A stretch of DNA of 64,000 bases from Crocodylus rhombifer (taxonomy: Eukaryota > Chordata > Crocodylia > Crocodylidae): assembly GCA_038503035.1 (NCBI GenBank), contig JAVSML010019122.1, positions 1-64,000 of the forward strand, read 5' to 3'. The translations under genes were made by a program, and so were the position numbers. The notes below the pieces were generated by a model. It was not told the origin of the DNA. It ran no database searches and was given only the letters and a program-made list of their open reading frames with translations. This document shows, one piece after another, positions 51,230-63,612 of the stretch. Within the stretch, counting starts at the first letter, position 1. The number at the start of each line of letters is the position of its first letter.

Positions 51230-51411
51230 AAGCTGTGTCTATGGTCGAATCATCGAATCTCTGAATCTCTCCGAATCGATTTGGAAGCTTCTGATTCAAT
51301 TCAGTGAGATTCGTGGATCTCCTGATTCTATTCGGATTCAGAGATTCAACCCCCAAATTGAGCCGGATCTCCTCTGAATCAAATCAGTGACTGAAGTTTC
51401 ACACAGCCCTA
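51230..51411. mobile_element. hAT-like MITE fragment
   Basis: Contains many gaatctctgaatc / gattcag blocks. The right end, reverse complemented, reads ctagggctgtgtgaaactt, which agrees with the termini of the element at 54954-55682. The left end is weak (gctgtgtctatggt). Confidence 0.5.
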
Positions 51412-51429
51412 GTGCGTCTGATATTCAAG

Positions 51430-52760
51430 ATGTGTACTCATCTTGGATAGTGGCACAAAGATGTTCTCCATTTTGTTTTCAATTCCATTCTTATAATGAT
51501 TTCCAGTGTTTTGTTGACTTTTTTGGTCACTGCTGCAGATTGAGCTGACTTTTTAGAGAATGATCCACAGTGACTGTAAGGTCAGAACCCAGCATTGTGT
51601 ACATATAGCTGAGATTATTTTTCTCTAGGTTCATTATCTTGTGTTTGTCGACACTGTAGTTCATCTGCCATTCTTTTGCTCCCTCACTTAGCTTGGTGAA
51701 ATCTTTTTGCATCTCCTCCCTGTCAGCCTGGGACTTGACTACCCAGAGTAATTTGTTATCAACTGCAAACTTAGAGATTTCACCATGCACCCCTATTTTC
51801 AGGTTGTGGATGAAAATGTTGAACAAAACAGGACTCAGCACATTTTCTGATGGGACCCCACTTTTGATCTCTCTCCATACTGAAATGTGACCATTTAGTC
51901 CTACCCTTTGCTTCCTATCTTTTAACCAACTGTAAATTCATAAAAGAAGCGTTCCTCCAATCCATAGCAATGCAATTTTTAAAAAAACCTTTGGTGCAGG
52001 GCCTTGTTGGCTTTTGAAAGTCCAAATATATTATGTCAACTGAAGTTCCTCTTGTCCATGTGCTTGTTAACACCCATAAAAGACTCTAGCATATTGGTGA
52101 AGCAGGATGGCTCTTTATAAAAACCATGGTGACTCTTCACCAGCAGATTATATACTTCCATGTGACTGCTGATTTTATTTTTTATTATAGATTCTATGAA
52201 CTTGCCAGGATGGAAGTGACACATTGGTCTATATTTCCCAGGATCACCTCTTTTCCTGAGCCTCTAATAGGATATTGTTAAACAGCTTCCAAGCTACTTG
52301 CAGGCTTTTTACATTTTTGACTGCTCCTTTTAAACTTCCTTTTAACTACTTTCTTCCTTTCTGTTTACCCTTCTTCATTTACACTTCCTAAAGGTACATG
52401 TTGGCATGGTGGACTGTTTTGGCTTAGTCCCTCTGCCGGAATGTTGAATGTGATTATGGTATGCTTGCTATCACAAGTGGCTCACCACCTTTTGAAACAG
52501 GTCCTATGTGTTACTCAGGATTAGGTCTAGAATTGCTGCTTCTCCTGTGGGTTCCAAAATGAGTTGTTCTAGATAGCAGTCATTTATCACATCCAGAAAT
52601 TGTATTTCTCCATGTCACCCTGATGAGGCTTTTACCCAGTCTGTGAGAGGATGGTTAAAATTTCCCATTATTATTACTTGTTTTCTTTTAGCAACTTCTC
52701 TAATCTCCCTGAGCATTTCATAATCATCTTCTCCTCCTGATCAGGTGATCATGTATAATA
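51430..52760 (-). mobile_element. Old CR1-like LINE relic with endonuclease and RT pieces
   Basis: On the minus strand, 52480-52700 gives GNFNHPLTDW and LEQLILEPTGEAAILDLILS from the endonuclease. 52036-52260 gives KYRPMCHFHPGKFIESII and LLVKSHHGFYKEPSCFTNML from the RT. 51527-51841 gives SPVLFNIFIHNLKIGVHG, then KFAVDNKLLW where the catalytic box (FADD) has changed to FAVD. The linker between endonuclease and RT is mostly deleted. It is more diverged than all the other CR1 copies here. Confidence 0.8.
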
Positions 52761-54079
52761 TATAAGTATCAGTGCATGTGTAATGGCATATAGGTTATAT
52801 TTATGTTCCTCTTTTTCCTTAAAATTCCCCACCTTTCCACTATTCCCACTTCAGCTCCTTTGGAAGTAGCAAAGATGGGAACTGCAGTGGAGAAACCATA
52901 GGATCATAGGTTTTATCATGGTTTGTCATATCTAGTCTCCTTCTTTTCTCAATACCTGGGAAAATTATTTATTCTCATGTGTATGTTATCAAAGATATTA
53001 TTTTACTATAGTTTATGTATCTGCTGCTGAAATGGCTGTGTAGTTTATTCTGGATTGTACAGTAAGAACAAGACATTGGTTCACAAAATAAAAAGTGGAG
53101 ACTCAGTTAATGAGCACTCGCAATGAAGAAATGCTGGTCGTGTTTTTTATAATCACTGCAAATGAAACTCACTCAAAACTATATCACATGTGTAGGCTTG
53201 CAGCTGCTCCCTACGTAAACATAATACTATAGATAAGGCTTTAGCAGTCACTTGAAATTTTATCATCAAACTTGCTGTGAGAAAGATGACAAAGGCCTTA
53301 GAAATGCTAGTGTCCAGTCTGCAGTAGTGGTAGGAAAATTGGGAGCTCTAGTGGATTTTGTCTATGAAATACTTGATAGGTCATGAAAAATCCTATGACT
53401 CCATAGAGACTTAAAATGTTTGAATCCTGCAGTTTTAGTGAAGTGAAGTGTTGTTTACCTTAGTGAAAGAAACCCAAAGACCATTTAATTATTGCAGCCT
53501 TCCAGAACCATTGCAGGTCCAGGATGATCAAGAAATGTAACTATAAAAGCAATGTTTGCAACTATGTTTTCTTCAAATATGTCTGTGAATATGCCTGGGC
53601 AACTCCAGTAACAGTAGTGAAACTGCATGGTTAGAACCAAACATATGATATAGTAGATGCACATCATAAGGTAGTAAAAGACAGCTTGAAGTATGTAGTT
53701 TTTTTTTTACTTAGCTACACAAGCCAGAAGAGCATAATTTGAATTATCATGATAAATAAAGGAGGTATATGTAGAGGTAAGTTTGAAAGCAACAGTTCTA
53801 CTTTGTAACCTGAGCAAATTTCATTTGGAAATAATTAAAAAGGGAAAAAAATATAGAGCCCTGTAATTCCATGTTTTCAAAGTCGCTTTTCAGAGTGGAA
53901 CTGCTCTTTAAGATAAAGCTGTAATGTCAGATACAGTGACCTTCTGTGGCAGTGAATTTCTTAGGCTTGACAGCATGTATGAATTATTTTTTTCTTTAAT
54001 TTCTAAAAAGCACCAGGCCTATTCTAAAATTCTGTGAGTTATAGCACCTGCTGCCACACCCTGTTTTTCAGATAACTAG
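52761..54079. other. AT-rich unique sequence
   Basis: No gene or repeat recognised. The minus-strand 60-codon frame at 53485-53667 has no motif support. Confidence 0.45.
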
Positions 54080-54081
54080 TA

Positions 54082-54391
54082 CAGCAAAAGCTGTGTTAAC
54101 CAGCACTTTATTGCTGGAAAACTCTATTAACTGGCATCTGAGGGATGCGGCAAAAGCAAAACTGAAAGTACCACTTCCAAGGGACTTCCTGTTTCGCCAC
54201 CACAAACTAAGTTTTTCTTTGCCACCTCTTCGGCCCACAGCCCAGGGCAAAGCAGCTTGCGTGGGGCCCCACTCCCTGTCCCCTGGCACACTGATGCCAG
54301 GGAGTGTACCAAACGGTGCACATTAACCGGCATATTTGATTAACTGGCATCCCCCACTCCTGAGGGGTGCCAGATAACAGAGCTTTTACTG
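54082..54391. mobile_element. Tigger/pogo-like non-autonomous element
   Basis: The left end cagcaaaagctgtgttaac pairs with the reverse complement of the right end, cagtaaaagctctgttatc. TA dinucleotides flank both ends (54080-54081 and 54392-54393), as expected for the Tc1/mariner/pogo target site. Internal ttaaccagcac / gttatctggcac motifs resemble Tigger termini. No transposase coding. Confidence 0.8.
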
Positions 54392-54662
54392 TACATGGGA
54401 TTCCTGGTGGTGGCACTGTGAAAGACTTACCCACATTCATTTTTGGCTCAAAATTTATCATGTGATATGTCCTTTACTCCAATGAGAATACTGCTACAAT
54501 TCATCTCTGCTATCTGTCATGCTTGTGTGAGCAAATTTTATTGAAATTTGAGGAAGTCAAAAGGAGAAAAGGCAGATCTTATCATGATATAGCCAAAGCG
54601 TTGTTGATTCTGTCTGCTGAGAGACGTGAGAAAAACTGAAAACGTGCTTTACCAGAAGAGCC

Positions 54663-54828
54663 AGCATGTTAGTTCAACCTAGCTCCCCAGTGTCTGTATA
54701 GATTGCATACCTCAGTGGGGCTTTTTGGCACTTTTATCTAATTGTTGATTTATCAGCTATTAGATAAAAATGCCAAAAACCACTGATCTATACAGGCATT
54801 GGGCAAGCCAGGCCAAACTTAACATGCT
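54663..54828. mobile_element. Foldback element, near-complete palindrome
   Basis: Arms 54663-54742 and 54759-54828 are inverted repeats (agcatgtta, tgtatagat, tttttggca, ttttatctaat shared in order) around a 16-nt loop. The element is palindromic over its whole length. The sequence just to its right (tgctgcctcttctgagcatg) also occurs near 61419. Confidence 0.75.
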
Positions 54829-54953
54829 GCCTCTTCTGAGCATGAGCTGGGCCTGGTGCAGGAGCACACTGAGTTTGAAGTGCCGTTTTTGCAGAGGGGA
54901 GTAGTCTGTAAGCAGTCTAAAATGTCCATGAATCCAGTTAATGTAGTGGCTAT

Positions 54954-55682
54954 TAGGCCTGTGTGAAGCAGCTAGTATTTGCTTTGGATTTGGCCAATTC
55001 AGGGGACAGTGATTCTATTTGGTGATTCGAATCACCATCCTAAATCGATTCGGCCGCTTCCAAATAACGGAATCAAAACAGGCCCCATCCCCCACCTGCT
55101 CTCCCAGTCCTGTCAATGACTGCCCCACCTGGCTCCAGTGTGTCAGTTGTTTAAAAAAAAAAATTGAAAAAAAGAAGCCCTGCACCCAGCAGCTGCTGCC
55201 AGGCAGGAGGGTGATCCCCACTTTCCCCCACTGCCCAACGCTGCATGGGGGGCTCTGCCATGAGCCCCTGGAAACCCCAACAGCTGCTGCAGCATCCAGT
55301 GAGTGCGGGGCTTTTTTTCCTTTAAGGAGCTGGGATGCGGGGGCCAGGTGGGGCAGCCATTGACATGGCTGGGAGAGTGGGTGGGGGTTGGAGGGTGCTC
55401 AGGGGGGCTAGGGGAGCGGGCAGGGGACAGGGCCTGGCAAGGTCCCCTCCCCGCTCCCCTGCTCCTTACTTACTGGCATGGAGTCCAGGTCCAGCTCCCT
55501 GCTGCAGCGAGTGGGGACTGCCCAAATCTCCAAAGCTCTCTGAATCTTTTCCAAATCAATTCAAAGACATTCCAATTGATTTGGACCTTTTTATTGGTCC
55601 CTGATTCGATTTGGATTTGGCTACTGAATCAGGCCAAATCTCCTCCAAATTGAATCAGCATCTGAAGCTTTTCACAACCCTA
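54954..55682. mobile_element. hAT-like non-autonomous element
   Basis: The left end taggcctgtgtgaagc pairs with the reverse complement of the right end, tagggttgtgaaaagc. The flanks gtggctat (54946-54953) and ttgcctat (55683-55690) agree at 6 of 8 positions, consistent with an 8-bp hAT duplication. The interior is GC-rich with gattcgaatc-type blocks near both ends. Open frames inside are compositional. Confidence 0.75.
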
Positions 55683-58600
55683 TTGCCTATACCCCTTTCT
55701 TTAGCTGCACCATATTGGGAGCACACAAATAGAAGTCACTGGATGAAATTTTTAAAAGTGGTGAAAGGATCAAGGAACTCAGTTCCCACTTACTTGCATC
55801 CTTAACACTCCTTTGACAATCATTTCCAAACCCAGACACACCTAGAAAATATAATCAAAGTGTATATCCATATAGCAGAAGCCAGCATCAGCTGAACCAA
55901 TGTGTTAGATCAAAGTGTACTAATTCTTGTACTGGCGGTAGGATAGCTGCATTAGTGCAACATCGTTCATAGCCAATAAGCACTGCTTCTCAGTTCTTCT
56001 GGCACCTTGACAGTTAACATGTACAGAGCCAGTGTGTGGTATTTCAGTTTGGAGCTCCCTTGCATAGGATAGACATGCTCCAAGTGGCTCCAGCTAACTC
56101 TCTTGGCTGCCTAGAGTAGGCTTAACAAATCAAGACACCATTGATTAATACTTTCTTAGTTTCTAACCAATCAAAATCTGTTAATGAGTTGTAAAATAAT
56201 GTGACAGAAAGAGGGTTGATGGGAAAAACTTAGTATAAGACAAGGATTTCTGAGGGTGATACCTTTCATTGGACCAACTGGAACATCACCATCACAGCTA
56301 CAACATCACTCTAACACTACCATAACATTTTTTCATTCATGAGAGTAGGTAAAAAATTAATTTATGAACTTTCATCACACACTTGTGCTAAATTGCTGTG
56401 ACCTATTTCTTTCTTTTTCATGCCTGTCTGAGCACTTTATTTAATGCTTACTGATTTGAACAACATATATATTTTGATAGGGAAAGTTGTTAGATATGTT
56501 TTGCCTAACTTTCCTCAGATTTTGTATTTATCTTGTATGGGCTGGAGGAAAGGATGAAGACTGAATGAAACTATACAACCAAAGGTGTGAAAGAAGAATT
56601 CTGAGCTAAAGCACTACACTGGCGTGCAAAATAGTATTGTATTTGTTTTATTGATTTATCGGGTGCCTTATCTTAAGATTAATTCACTCTTGCAGAACTT
56701 GACGTTTGAAAAATTGAAAAGGCCCAGCACAGGCAGTCCCTTGGGCACAACATAAAAGGGGCTTTTTTAAATGTCTGAAATAGTCACTTGCTGTAAGTAA
56801 CTCCCCAAGTTTGAGAAGAATTATCAAAGCACTAACTCACTTCAATTAAAAGCAAAATCATGCCATTGAGATGAGTAGCTCCTTCTTTTTTCTGTTTCCC
56901 CTTAACTTTTTCCATCACTTCTCTCTTCTTCCTCATCCTTTCTTCCCTCCTTCTTTGCCCCTTCTTCTGTTCTCTTACTGCAGAGCTAAACCCATCTAAC
57001 TGTAGTTGGCCCAAAGTCCTCTGGACCCTCTGAAGAGACTGGAAGGAGAGGTCACATGACTGAGTTGATTGAAATTAAGTGCATATTTACCAGGATTATT
57101 CTGCTGCTGCTTTTCTATATGCAGAGACTCAGAAAAGGGTGAAGGCAATTTTCTGACTGAAGGTAAATCTGCCAACTCTTGGAAAATAAAGTCTCACATT
57201 ATTCTGAGCATCATCTTGTTTAGACTAAGGGAGAGAAAGATTGACCTGTATTTTTAAGGGTAAATAAACTGTCAGCTTTCAAGGCCCTTTAACAGATGGA
57301 AGCACAGCACTAAGAACAATACCAGTGTCTGTTCAATGTCAGATTGAGCTGAAAAGATTTGATGCATCTGTGGCATTGGGCAAACTATAATCTACCAGTT
57401 TTATCACTACTCAGCCAGAGGAGCCGACAACCCAGCTCATTTTACCATGAATCGAAGTTCAAATTGGAACGACCAGTTTATGAAAGCACGGCAGGGACAT
57501 AAGAAGCTTGATATGAGATGGTTGTAGCCTTTGTTACTTAAAAATGCCATGTGTCTACAGGCTGGTAGTTTCAGCAGAGGCACCCACAGTCAGTTTACAG
57601 ACTCAAGCTGATGCTGATCAGTGTCAGAGTTGTAATGAATATACAATGATTATTGAAGCTCCGTATATATCTTTTCAGCCTCCAGATCTGTCAGTCTGGG
57701 AAATCTGTCCACACTGCACTGTGCAAGGCCTGTAGAGATATTTGGCTAGCTGTAAACAAACTATTTCAAATTACTACTTCTCCTCTATCTTCAAACCCAA
57801 AAGATGTACCTTATGCAAACTTAGATGAACTCACTTATGTAACATGAGATAATTGTGTTCAGTTACACACCTTCAAAGACTGAAATGTCCAAATCACGTC
57901 CTGTAAGGCAATGAATTACCACATAGTATTTGTCCTATATAACTTCTTCTTCTTAGAAAGGGCCTCAGAGAGTAATTCCTAGGCTGATTTGCTTGCATGA
58001 TTCCATAAGTCTTTCACAATGAATTTCTGGTCCAATTTATACTATTCCAGCAGCTTGTTTAAATGTCAAATTCCAACAGCTTTCCTAGATAAGTCAGTGC
58101 CTTATACAAGCAGTAGTCAGAGTTGCTCCAGTTCCTAGGTACTACAACAGCATATGATATAGCCATATCTTGAAAGACATTTAGTATTTTGGACATGAAA
58201 TAGATAAAGAGCACTTATAGGTTTGGGACAAGTCAGCATCTCTGCTCCCTGTGGCACAGTAAATGTATTTACTGCAAAGCTGCAGCTTATTCTTCATAAT
58301 ACAAAGCTTGCTTAGCAGCCGGTTCTAGGCTCTGGAACAAACTTCTGTAAGGAATAAGAACCTCTGTAAAACTTCATGATATTTTTTTCCAAGTGGACAG
58401 GATATTTGTTGGTCCTTGCCATCAGTAATGGCAGTACATTATGGCATGCTAATTAAATAATAATCATCTCTGTACAGTTTTCATCTAGGGAGGGGGGTGG
58501 TATGCAATTACATGCAGCAGTTCCTAGTCACACTATTTAGTGTGCTGCTTGAAGAGTTTCAGGTACATTTGCAACAGGTGCAGTGAATGAATAAAAAAGG

Positions 58601-60870
58601 AATAGGATAGAAGGAAAAGATTTCATGTGGAACATGAGAACAGTTACAGTTAATTAGAAGACCAAACCTAACCAACAGTGAATCCCAACAACTGTGAGAA
58701 ATATATGGCAGCCTAATTTTGACCTGTCATGTTGTTAGCTTTGCAGTATTCAGGCTTGTTATCATACTGTGCTTATCAATAAAGCCATACAAGTTATCCA
58801 AGTAAAAAGATGTATGCATAAATTTTGATATTTTTACGTAAGAGCAAACAATGGATAAATCAACATAACAAAGCAGGCTTTATTACTCCAAGTAATTAAA
58901 AAAAAAACCATTAAATTTATGCTCTTTCATCCAGCACAGCAGCTTATTACATTTACATTTTATAGAATCATGCTGTGCTTAGGTGTGGAGTATTAAATGC
59001 AGGCAGGGTGCTGAGGTCTTCAACATCTCATCCTGGGTCAATGTGGATATCTGTGCAGGTCACAGAAGCATCACATAATACAACTAGATTTGTTGTCTCA
59101 AAAAATAAATCTCTATGGTTGGGCAAGAGAGGGATATCTAGTATCAGGGCTAAGGTGCAGTTGAAGAATTTTTGTGGAAGTGTACACAGTGCCTCCCCAT
59201 TCTATACCTAGTTTTAGCCCTCATGGTTAGACCATCAGTTTTATGAGCAACTTTGTACAAATGTCAGCTTTTTTCTTTATAATTGTCTTAAGTTAAATAC
59301 TTGGTCACAACTTACAAAAATGAATACTGGCATGATTTGGCTCAAAGTGCTATCTAATAAAGTATTAAATGCATCCTGCTGGTATGAGAGAATGGAATTG
59401 CATTCCTATATTTATAAATATAGAATTAACAAGGAGGTAACTGGATAATGTGTTCACCTAGGGCTTCACCTCATCCAACTCAGTGAAAGCAAAAGAGTAT
59501 TTTTCCCATTGTCTCAGCAAGATGGAAGCTTAAACGTGAACAAACTTTTTGAGGATCAGTCGGTACAAGAGAGGTGTGGTTATGATTGATCAGTGAAAGC
59601 CAGCAGCATTTTTGGCTGTGGTTATATCATGTGCTTGAGTGTTTTAGATTCCCAGCTGCTTCTCAAGGTTCTAATAACAGCAGTGACCAGGTTAGCCTTT
59701 TCTTCATGTATGTCTGGGAAAAATGCAGATGGCTACATCCTTTACTTGGATACAGACTGGGGCAAGATTGTAAATCTGTTCTAAAAGGTGAAGCTAATGT
59801 AGCATAAGCATAGGCATGACACCGATACATTATGATCTGCACAGACTCTCAGTGGGCTTGCAGGTAGAGTTTCAGGCACTGAGTTTTTCTTATTAACCTT
59901 AGCTGGTAATAGACCATCCTGTCTAACATCTTTCTCCTGGTGCCAGATTCCTTTCTTGAGTTCAACAGAAGCATCTTCTGAAGCTGGTGCAATCCTGGCA
60001 GAAGAGAAACAGACCTGATGATATGCAAGGTGTTTTTTGTAATAGCCTTTTGACTCTGGAATCTACTTTCTGCTCCTAAACTCAAAATAGCTGTTTTATT
60101 GACTTTCAGGGTATACGACAAAACCTGTCTTTTTCAGCCTGTCTTCTGACAGGGCCAAGATGGGAACTTGGCAAGGTTGAAAGATTTTGATTAGTTTTGT
60201 AATACATGTTTACTGCCTAGTGGTAGGATGGTGGGAGGTGACTGTGCTTCTGCTTTGGCTGGGTAGTGTGGTATTTTTAGCTGCAAATGTAAATGCACAT
60301 AGATCTTGACTACATGTTTTTATTTTATGTGTGTTCTATGTACTAACTTAAAGCTAGATAAATAAATTAGCTTGACTTCCCTTGGGCATACCTTTGCAGT
60401 AGTTTTATGATAAGAAGGGCTGCTCCCTGCTGTACTCTAAGTTCAATATGGTTACTTGCTGTAGACCTCCCAAAGTTGAAAGAACCATATAAATAATAAT
60501 TCCCTTTCATGCTAGTGGTTCCGTTCATCAGCATCTTAACATTATGATTAGAATTTTGTCCAGCATTTTCTGCAAGATTCCATGCTAAACTTCTCTTTTG
60601 CTTTTAGTCTAAGAAGGTTCTTACTGCTTGAGTATAAGTTTCAGGTTTGATGAGAGAAGCTGTACATCAGTTTCCTTATCTGAAACATTTCTGTGAATAA
60701 TAATACTTAAATAATAAAACTTCCCAGAACTTTTGTGGGGCAGTTAGATGCTTGGAATTACTCCCCTAAGTCTCATTTTCAAAAATATTTTGTTTAAAGA
60801 TCTCTGCAGTTCCTTCCTCCCTCCCCGCCCCAAGGGTAGCTAACTCACTGTAAAAGGCTTAGCGAGTTGA
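55683..60870. other. Long AT-rich unique stretch
   Basis: No coding exon that I can support and few repeats. 56238-56283 carries a gatacctttcattggacc block of a common reptile repeat. Open frames at 57544-57735, 58975-59211, 59586-59807 and 59849-60121 lack motifs. Confidence 0.45.
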
Positions 60871-61108
60871 GGTATGGGTAGTCTTTATTGCAACATAGTT
60901 CCCAGCTACGTGTGCATATTAATGCAGAGAAAGAAAGAAATTCCAGTGCATATGGCACCAGAGCTTATTGTTCTCAGACACCATGTTTACACGTGTGTCT
61001 GGGACTGCAGCATACTGAGCCAGGTTGGAGTAGCCCTGGCTGGGAAGGAGTCAAGGTGGGTAGCCTACCAGCCGGGGGATGCTGCAACCCAGCTCAACAT
61101 GCTGTGGA

Positions 61109-61198
61109 GGAGCTGGCTGGGGCATGAGGGTGCTTCAGTGTGTGTCTAGCTGCCAGTCAGCCCCCACCCTGAAGCATCCTCATGCCTCAGCCAGCACC
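61109..61198. repeat. 30-bp inverted repeat with 30-nt loop
   Basis: 61109-61138 and 61169-61198 pair at 27 of 30 positions (ctggctg, ggcatgag, tgcttcag shared). An A run follows at about 61220-61234. Probably part of a larger non-autonomous DNA element covering about 60980-61240. Confidence 0.65.
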
Positions 61199-61312
61199 TA
61201 CATTTGTATTGCTGAACACAAAAAAAAAAAAAAACACCACAGCAGGTTAGTACTTGTATTTACTAACTGCTGTGGAGTTTATTAGTTTCTTACGGCCTAA
61301 TAGTGCTGCTTG

Positions 61313-61509
61313 CATAGGCACCAACTCTGTAGGTGCGCTGGGGCTCAAGCACTCACCAGAAAAGTTAGCAGGTGCTCAACACCCACAAGACATGTTGGAT
61401 GAGCCAGGTTGAAGTAACATGCTGCCTCTTCTAGGCATGCACAGGTCTATGTGTGAGAACACAAAAAATAAAGAGCACCCACTGACAAAAAACAAAGTCA
61501 GTGCCTATG
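61313..61509. mobile_element. Short hAT-like element
   Basis: The left end cataggcaccaactctg pairs with the reverse complement of the right end, cataggcactgactttg. The flanks gctgcttg and gctgcaca share their first five bases. The gcgctggggctcaagcactc interior is typical of a common reptile element of this type. Confidence 0.65.
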
Positions 61510-61979
61510 GCTGCACAGCAACTCAAATAGAAGTGGTGCAAATTTGAGCCAGAGCTTTTTGCCTCAGTGCACACACTCAGACATTCACTTTGTTGTGGAG
61601 CAAATTGTGCCACCTGGGGCAAAATAACCCTGCCTGGCTCCTCCCAGATCTGCCGCCATGAGGAGTAGAGCTCAGGGCCAGCACCTGTACTGTCCCCAGG
61701 AGTATAATTGCCCTGTCCTGGCCTCAGTAGTACAAAAAGCTACTCTGGCAAGTAGCTCAGGGCTACTTGCTCTCCAGAGCTTCTAGGGGGACACTACCCC
61801 TTGTGACAGCTGGACTGCTCTAGCAGCATCCCAAATCCATTTTTAAAAATACCCCAAAATCCATGTTCTTCCCCCCACAGGGCCTCAGCACCCCTGCCCA
61901 GGGCCCCAGGCAACCTGGAGGGCCACCCAAGGTCCCAGCTCCACCCTGGAGGGCCACAGCCCCTATCCCCTACAGGGCC

Positions 61980-62570
61980 TTAGCCCTCCTGCCCAGCTCC
62001 CATAACTGACCTTTCACAGCAGCAGCAGGGGGACCATGCGCTGAGCCCAGCCAAGTCCTGCCAGTCCTGGGACTGCTTTTGCCACCCAGCCGGGCCGGTC
62101 TCGTGGTGGCAGGACCCAGCATGACATGTGGGGACTGCGTGCCAGGCCCAGCCAAGTGCTGCCACCCGGCTGGGCTGTTCCTATAGCAGGAGGACCCAGC
62201 CTGGCACATGGGGACTGCACAGAGCCAGGCGCTGCCAGCCCTGGGGCTGCTTGTGCCACTGGCTGGGCTGGGAAGCACAAGCAGCCCCAGGGTCAGCAGG
62301 ACCTGGCTCAACTTGGTGCAGTCCCCATGCACTGGGCCAGGTCGGGCAGCATGAGTAGCCCAGGGCTGGCAGGACCTGGCTGGGCTCCGCACAGTCTCCA
62401 GGCTGCTTGTGCTGCTCGGCCCGGTGCACGGAGACCATGTGGAGCTGAGCCAAGCCGAGTCCTGCCAGCTCTGGGGCTGCTCATGCTGCCTTGCCCAGCC
62501 AGATGGCATGAGCAGCCCCAGGGCCAGCGGGACCCTGCTTGGCTCCGTGCGGTCCCCATTTTTTCATTCC
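61980..62570. repeat. Array of alternating inverted GC-rich modules
   Basis: Modules of about 50-60 bp alternate in orientation. Forward modules run ggggactgcacagagccagg to ctggggctgcttgtgcc. Inverted ones run gcacaagcagccccaggg to ttggtgcagtcccca. At least three forward and three inverted units can be followed. Open frames of up to 182 codons on both strands arise from this structure and have no protein motif. Confidence 0.7.
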
Positions 62571-62571
62571 C

Positions 62572-62627
62572 GCACATGCCTCTTGCCCCACCTCAAAAGG
62601 GTTTGAGACGGGGCAGGAGGCACATGC
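62572..62627. repeat. Palindrome at the edge of the GC-rich array
   Basis: gcacatgcctcttgcccc and ggggcaggaggcacatgc are inverted repeats with one mismatch, with tcaaa/tttga pairing inside the loop. Confidence 0.7.
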
Positions 62628-63130
62628 ATGCTCATCTGGACACACCCGTAGATGCTGAGACATTTGCTGCATAGCTAACTAGGCAACTCTACAGCAAAGT
62701 CTTCTGTAGACGTGCTCCATATCTATTGTATTGCAACCAACCACAACAACCCTATTTTGTAAAAGGGAGTTAGGAACTATCCAAAATGTTATGTTTAGGC
62801 AACAGGTGATAAGTTTCATGGAAAGGTGTATAAATAAAAATTTTAGTAAAGAATGATTGTCCACAGTTAGACCCATGTTTACTTGAAGGGCTTGTAAATT
62901 GAGTTTGTTTCACTTTGCTGCAGCTAAGGTGTATATTTCTGTGCACTGTTGACATCCTATAAGTTATTTCTTTACAACAATAAATTGAGCTGCTTCTAGG
63001 AATACACTTTAAAATTTACTATGCAGTGATTTAGGTTTATGACTCCTACTGACTCTAAATATCTCTGGAGATAAATCCCTACATCTTATTCAAAGTTGCC
63101 TGAGAACACCTGTCCTGTCTACTGACCAGT

Positions 63131-63268
63131 GTTCCAAGTGAGAGGGTGTTCAGCATTGCTGAGGATGTTGTGATACCCCACCACACCTCCTTGGATCCTG
63201 CTTCGGTGGAGCAGCTGGTGTTCCTCAAGGTGAACCTTCTACTGCTGGGATCCCCAAGTTCCACCTAA
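63131..63268 (+). pseudogene. hAT transposase C-terminal (dimerisation) domain relic
   Basis: The frame reads VPSERVFSIAEDVVIPHHTS, then LDPASVEQLVFLKVNLLLLG and stops at TAA. The S-E-R-x-F-S start and the L-x-P-x-x-V-E-x-L-x-F-L-K end are the hATC signature of hAT and ZBED-type transposases. Just upstream, the CLRTPVLSTDQ stretch fits the preceding LxxPxxS block but is shifted by one base. The BED zinc finger and catalytic core are not visible in the window, so this is only the last 45 codons. No terminal inverted repeat was identified. Confidence 0.75.
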
Positions 63269-63455
63269 AGATGGAGTGCCACACTTCTCACTCCATCTGC
63301 ACCTACTTCCCTTTTTTTTTTAACCATTTAATACCTCACTGTCAGAGCTGGAGGTGGCACTCACTGCATCACCAGCCAGCAGAGGAAGAACATGTCCCTG
63401 CTGAGCTCCCGTGATAGGACAAACTTGGAGGTATGGACTGGGGCCCAGGTCCTGG

Positions 63456-63612
63456 GCATGACCACTAAAACTGCACCCTGCCAGGGTTGGGAGGCCTGGT
63501 GGGGCTGCCGGAGGCGCAGCAGCCCCAGGAAATGCCAGGACTAAGGATCTCCCTAGTGAAAGGCAGGTATGAGGTGCCTTATAACCTCCAGCCACCACAC
63601 GCATGCACATTC
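63456..63612 (+). repeat. Second copy of the leader-like repeat
   Basis: Shares ordered blocks with 47977-48120: aaaactgcaccctgccagg, ggtggggct/ggtgaggct, ccccaggaaatgccagga, gtgaaaggcaggta and gtgccttat. It is not preceded by the TATA-bearing part seen at 47789. Confidence 0.6.

Noticed and set aside
61970..62674. Open frames of about 180 codons on both strands
   Set aside because: They result from the GC-rich alternating module array. Both strands are open and the peptides are repeats without motif.
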